Origin: Acidobacteriota bacterium
Lineage (GTDB): Bacteria; Acidobacteriota; Terriglobia; UBA7540
Assembly: GCA_021827245.1 (NCBI GenBank)
Contig: JAKAWN010000100.1
Location: 1 to 17,573 of the forward strand
Reading direction: 5' to 3'
Length of the DNA stretch: 17,573 bases
This document shows positions 14,467-17,573 of this stretch, in pieces. Within the stretch, counting starts at the first letter, position 1. The number at the start of each line of letters is the position of its first letter. The position numbers and the translations under genes are program-made. The notes beneath the pieces are model-generated. The model was not told the origin of the DNA. It saw only the letters and a list, made by a program, of their open reading frames with translations, and made no database searches.

Positions 14467-15625
14467 CGGCAGTGGGCATCTCCCCCCGGCAATTCTTTTT
14501 GGGGGATTCTTTCAGGCATTCCAGGTAGTCGAAAGTCTGGCGACCCGATCCATTCCAGTCTACGTCCTCAACGATCGGTGGGCCGAAGCGCGTTACAGCC
14601 GCTATGCTCGAGCGATTCGTTTGCCGCAAAATGTGCCATACACCCAGGCGGCCGCAGATTTTCTGATCAGCAGCGCTTCCGATTATTTGGAAGGAAGCGT
14701 CTTGTTGGCAGCAGGTGACCAAGAACTCGAAATCATCAGCGACCATCGGGAAACACTAACCCAAAAGTTCCGGCTCGACTTGTCAAACCCGGTCGCCCAG
14801 CAAAAGATGCTTAACAAGTTGGCGACGTATACGGCGGCGAACGAAGTGGGCGTGGCAACGCCGCGGTTTTGGCCAGTTGGGACGGAGAAAGATATAAGCC
14901 ACTTGCGCACGGAGTTTGTTTATCCGCTGATCGTTAAGCCTAAGTTGTCGCACGTTTTTCAGCGTAAGTTCAACCGCAAGTTTTTTGAGGTGGGGAGTTT
15001 CCAACAACTCCTCGACAGTTATCGCGTTACTGAGTCTGCGGGCATTGAAGTTGTGCTTCTCGAGAAGATTCCTGGGCCCGACAGTAAATTGTGCAGCTAT
15101 TACACCTACATGGACGAAGAAGGCAATCCTCTGTTCGATTTTACAAAGCGTATTATCCGGCGTTATCCGGTGAATATGGGAATCGGCTCTTACCATATCA
15201 CTGACCGGGTCGCGCACGTGCGCGAACTTTCACTCAAGCTGCTTCGGCACGTTGGACATCAGGGTCTGGCTAACGTCGAATTCAAATACGACGAGCGCGA
15301 CAGACAGTTGAAATTGATCGAGTGCAATGTACGGTTTACTGCCGCGAATAGCCTCCTCGCAAAGGCTGGGATTGACCTGGGGAGTTTTGTTTATAATCGC
15401 ATCGTCGGCATCCCGCAGCCGCCGCTAACCAAGTTTCGGGTCGGTCTGCGACTATGGGACCCGCTAAGAGACTTTCGCGCATTCTTAGAACTTAGGAAAC
15501 ACGGGGAGTTGACGCTGGTGCAGTGGCTTGCCAGCATCATGCACCGATCTTCGATCGCCTATTTCTCCTGGCGTGACCCATTGCCAAGCCTTATCCGCAT
15601 GTCGAAGCGCGCCAGAATCTACTGA
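14453..15625 (+). CDS. ATP-grasp carboxylate-amine ligase (carbamoyl-phosphate-synthetase/D-Asp-ligase type)
   Basis: From 14453 the product has 390 residues. It has the three-part ATP-grasp layout: an N-terminal domain opening with Ala-Ile-Leu-Phe-Gly-Gly (12-17), a central domain with Leu-Ile-Val-Lys-Pro-Lys (about 160-165; ATP-binding lysine), Val-Val-Leu-Leu-Glu-Lys (about 200), and Glu-Cys-Asn-Val-Arg-Phe (about 285-290), the Glu-x-Asn-x-Arg metal and phosphate motif. Similar proteins occur in exopolysaccharide and small-peptide loci as putative carboxylate-amine ligases. The C-terminal ~75 residues are basic with aromatic residues and may bind membrane or partner protein. The 14-base overlap with the first ATP-grasp gene indicates coupled expression and perhaps two successive amide bonds. 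It is the last gene of the tight block; a 206-base gap follows. Confidence 0.85.
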   Translation: MSRPNGSGHLPPAILFGGFFQAFQVVESLATRSIPVYVLNDRWAEARYSRYARAIRLPQNVPYTQAAADFLISSASDYLEGSVLLAAGDQELEIISDHRETLTQKFRLDLSNPVAQQKMLNKLATYTAANEVGVATPRFWPVGTEKDISHLRTEFVYPLIVKPKLSHVFQRKFNRKFFEVGSFQQLLDSYRVTESAGIEVVLLEKIPGPDSKLCSYYTYMDEEGNPLFDFTKRIIRRYPVNMGIGSYHITDRVAHVRELSLKLLRHVGHQGLANVEFKYDERDRQLKLIECNVRFTAANSLLAKAGIDLGSFVYNRIVGIPQPPLTKFRVGLRLWDPLRDFRAFLELRKHGELTLVQWLASIMHRSSIAYFSWRDPLPSLIRMSKRARIY

Positions 15626-15750
15626 ACAATAGCCCAAGCAATCTTTGAGGAGGGCGTTCTTGCAGCATCGTTGCACCGCCTAATTCACCTTCCAAAGTGG
15701 GTACCTCCGAACGAGTTGGCCTGAAAGCCTATGCCAACAGATTTCCGATG

Positions 15751-15766
15751 AAGTGACGGGTCACTT
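15751..15766 (+). terminator. hairpin between the ATP-grasp and glycosyltransferase genes, weak terminator candidate
   Basis: A perfect 6-bp stem (15751-15756 with 15761-15766, CGGG loop, extendable to 7 bp with a 2-base loop) runs into a short T-run (15765-15768). GCC/TAGGC-type repeats around it (15727-15740 and 15767-15780) allow alternative pairing. It may end the biosynthetic transcript or attenuate the glycosyltransferase gene. Confidence 0.35.
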
Positions 15767-15831
15767 TTAGGCTGGCATAACAAGACCTTTTTTGCGCCTT
15801 AAGGTACATTGCACGTCCCGGGGAGTGGGAA

Positions 15832-17088
15832 ATGCCATATCGAGATAATCAGAGTAATGACGCGAGAAAGCATGTTTGCATGCTTGCGTATACGTTTTAT
15901 GAAAATGACTTTCGGGTCAGGAGATATGCTGAGGCCTTAGTGCAGGAGGGTCATGATGTTGATGTCGTCTGTCTCCGAAGGCCCGGGGAATCGTGCTGTG
16001 TTACGGACAACGGGGTCAGGGTGATACGGATACAGCGACGATCTGTCACTGAGAATTCCAAGTGGTTGTACCTCTTCAAGCTGCTCTCCTTCTTTGTTAA
16101 GTCATTCGTTGTGCTTTCCTTGATCCACGTCCGTCGGCGCTATCATCTCGTCCATGCTCATAATCCTCCAGACTTTTTGGTGTTTTCAACGCTCATTCCC
16201 AAACTGACCGGCGCCAAGATCATCCTGGATATCCACGATATCCTCCCTGAGTTTTACGTAAGCAAATTCAACAGTGGCAAGGGCTCACTCGTTTATCGAA
16301 GTTTGGTCCTGCTCGAAAGGATGTCCGCAAAATGGGCAGATCGAGTGATCCTCGCAAACGATATTTGGCTTTCGCGGTATGTTTCCAGATCGGCGGACCC
16401 GGCCAAGTGCACGGTCATCATTAATTATCCGAACACGAGTCTCTTCTCCCACCGTGAGGGCGTTTCCAATCGTGCAGGGTTTAGGTTTGTCTACCCCGGA
16501 TCCCTTAATTGGCACCAAGGCTTAGATATCGCCGTGCGAGCGTTCTCATCTCTTTGCGAGAGAAAGGAACGATGTGAGCTGGATATATACGGCAACGGAA
16601 GTAGTCGGAATGGACTCTTCAGTTTGATTGCGGAGCTCGATTTGGACAAGAGGGTCAGCATACACAATCCTGTGCCGTTCACTGAGATGCCGAACGTGAT
16701 GGCAGAGGCCGACTGCGGGATTGTCCCGAAACGTGCGGAAGGATTTGGGGGAGAAGCCTTCAGCACCAAGATATTGGAGTTCATGGCTATGGGAATTCCC
16801 GTAATTGCAGCCGCGACCCCGGTCGATCGCTGCTACTTTGACGATTCGCTCATCCTCTTTTTCAAGCCCGGGGATCCCAAAGACCTTGCCGACAAGATGG
16901 AACGGATTATGACCGATTCTGCTTTGCGGAAGAGCTTGGTTGAACAGGGATTGATGTTCACTCGCGAGAATAGCTGGGAGAATAAAAAGGTCCTGTACAA
17001 TGACCTGGTTCATTTGCTCTTGGAATCTGGACAGGATGCTCGCAGCCGTGGAAGAATCAAAGGAGGTATCCAGCCGATTGTTCATTGA
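15832..17088 (+). CDS. family 4 glycosyltransferase (GT-B fold)
   Basis: This 418-residue protein (typical GT4 length) transfers a sugar from a nucleotide donor. The N-terminal domain opens with Val-Cys-Met-Leu-Ala-Tyr (15-20) and has His-Ala-His-Asn-Pro-Pro-Asp (108-114) and Leu-Asp-Ile-His-Asp (132-136). The C-terminal donor domain has Tyr-Pro-Gly-Ser-Leu (221-225) with Trp-His-Gln-Gly-Leu-Asp (227-232). The retaining Glu-x7-Glu motif is Glu308 ... Glu316 with Lys-Ile-Leu-Glu-Phe-Met-Ala-Met-Gly-Ile-Pro-Val. A hydrophobic stretch near 80-100 resembles the membrane-association helix of such enzymes. GGGGAG lies 7-8 bases upstream of the ATG. It may glycosylate the cluster's product or belong to a neighbouring exopolysaccharide locus; the gap before it leaves both open. 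Confidence 0.9.
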   Translation: MPYRDNQSNDARKHVCMLAYTFYENDFRVRRYAEALVQEGHDVDVVCLRRPGESCCVTDNGVRVIRIQRRSVTENSKWLYLFKLLSFFVKSFVVLSLIHVRRRYHLVHAHNPPDFLVFSTLIPKLTGAKIILDIHDILPEFYVSKFNSGKGSLVYRSLVLLERMSAKWADRVILANDIWLSRYVSRSADPAKCTVIINYPNTSLFSHREGVSNRAGFRFVYPGSLNWHQGLDIAVRAFSSLCERKERCELDIYGNGSSRNGLFSLIAELDLDKRVSIHNPVPFTEMPNVMAEADCGIVPKRAEGFGGEAFSTKILEFMAMGIPVIAAATPVDRCYFDDSLILFFKPGDPKDLADKMERIMTDSALRKSLVEQGLMFTRENSWENKKVLYNDLVHLLLESGQDARSRGRIKGGIQPIVH

Positions 17089-17483
17089 GGTCGCTACCCC
17101 GCCGCAAATTTGCCACTCGAACGAAATGCACATATAGATTTCGGATTGCCCGTCCCTGAGGGCGCACGTCAGATTTGTGGTTCGAGTCCACGCCGGGGAG
17201 AAAAAAATTTAGAGTCAAAAAGTTATAAGGAATGTTTCGCATAGTTGTACGGATTTTATGCGAAGTCTACTGGCGCGTAACATGCGGAGGATCTGTTAGA
17301 TAGCCAAACGGGCACGGATTGGAAAATCGAATCCACGCTGAAATCCACTTCGCCGAGAAGCAAACTGTCCAGTACACGGAGATGGAGCCTACGCGCGTGA
17401 CAAAAACCTGCTTTCATCACCGCCGGCGTGGTCCTGGTTAGAGATCTCGTGCAAGTATCAAGACAGACGTGCATCGCTCCGCA
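17089..17483. other. non-coding gap after the glycosyltransferase
   Basis: I find no supportable gene here. There is a short hairpin (CCC-TGA-GGG, 17154-17162) nested in GCCC/GGGC arms, then the tRNA T-arm-like piece and an A/T-rich stretch (17201-17230). Confidence 0.45.
17176..17200 (+). other. tRNA 3'-end-like remnant (T-arm plus acceptor-like strand)
   Basis: A 5-bp stem (17176-17180 with 17188-17192, one T-G pair) encloses the 7-base loop TTCGAGT, which fits the tRNA T-loop consensus TTCRANY. A 7-base acceptor-like strand and one more base follow, then an A-run rather than CCA. I could not build an anticodon or D arm upstream; the only partner for the acceptor strand is CCCCG at 17097-17101, too far for a normal tRNA. 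It may be an attachment-site scar or chance. Confidence 0.3.
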
Positions 17484-17573
17484 CTACGTCCGAGCCGCGA
17501 GCACGGTGCGCGAGAACTGCGGGTACGTCGCGCGATAGCCGCGCCAACGCGCGATCGGAGCCAGTGCGCCAAA
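17484..17573 (-). CDS. possible C-terminal end of a minus-strand gene, truncated by the window end
   Basis: On the minus strand the frame entering from the window end is open for 29 codons to a stop at 17486-17484. The stretch is clearly more GC-rich than the rest of the window, and the residues (Ala-Pro-Ile-Ala-Arg-Trp-Arg-Gly-Tyr-Arg near the end) read like protein. It is too short to assign. Confidence 0.25.
   Translation of the reverse strand, partial: FGALAPIARWRGYRATYPQFSRTVLAART

Noticed and set aside
1..17573. CRISPR arrays, insertion sequences, transposases or integrases
   Set aside because: No regularly spaced direct repeats, no terminal inverted repeats with a transposase frame and no integrase motif were seen.

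Overview
The window has moderate GC content and every confident gene lies on the + strand. It most resembles an Acidobacteriota-type genome. That assignment is an inference from the exported beta-helix protein at 728-2575, whose opening (a Met-Ile-Asp-Trp-Ser stretch followed by Gly-Gly-Ile-Pro-Asn-Arg) and proline/alanine-rich tail I associate with acidobacterial secreted proteins. No rRNA or complete tRNA is present to confirm it.

Layout. (1) 1-317: the open 3' end of an unrecognised reading frame cut by the window edge. (2) 728-2575: a secreted pectate-lyase-like beta-helix protein, followed by strong hairpins. (3) 2946-3983: a FemAB/GNAT-type acyltransferase of the kind seen in exopolysaccharide loci. 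(4) 4227-15625: a long co-directional block that reads as one biosynthetic cluster. Its genes are a PaaK/CapK-like adenylate-forming enzyme, a porphobilinogen synthase homolog (HemB-like), a glutamyl-tRNA reductase (HemA), a short UbiD-family decarboxylase, a cobalamin-binding radical SAM enzyme, a DUF1932-type beta-hydroxyacid dehydrogenase, an RraA-like class II aldolase fold protein, and two overlapping ATP-grasp ligases. (5) 15832-17088: a family 4 glycosyltransferase. (6) 17089-17573: no clear gene, a tRNA T-arm-like remnant, and a GC-rich end that may hold the C-terminus of a minus-strand gene.

The central idea is that HemA and HemB make 5-aminolevulinate (ALA) and condense it, yet the window has no HemL, HemC, HemD or HemE. 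The HemB homolog keeps both Schiff-base lysines, the zinc cysteines and the P-site residues. It has lost residues that in canonical enzymes bind the carboxylate of the second (A-side) ALA. I infer that this block diverts ALA into a specialised pyrrole or other ALA-derived product. Carboxylate activation (PaaK-like), decarboxylation (UbiD), radical chemistry, reduction or aldol chemistry, two amide ligations and perhaps glycosylation would build the rest. No product is known to me for this gene combination. The alternatives are a spare heme-supply module or unrelated genes placed side by side in an exopolysaccharide island.
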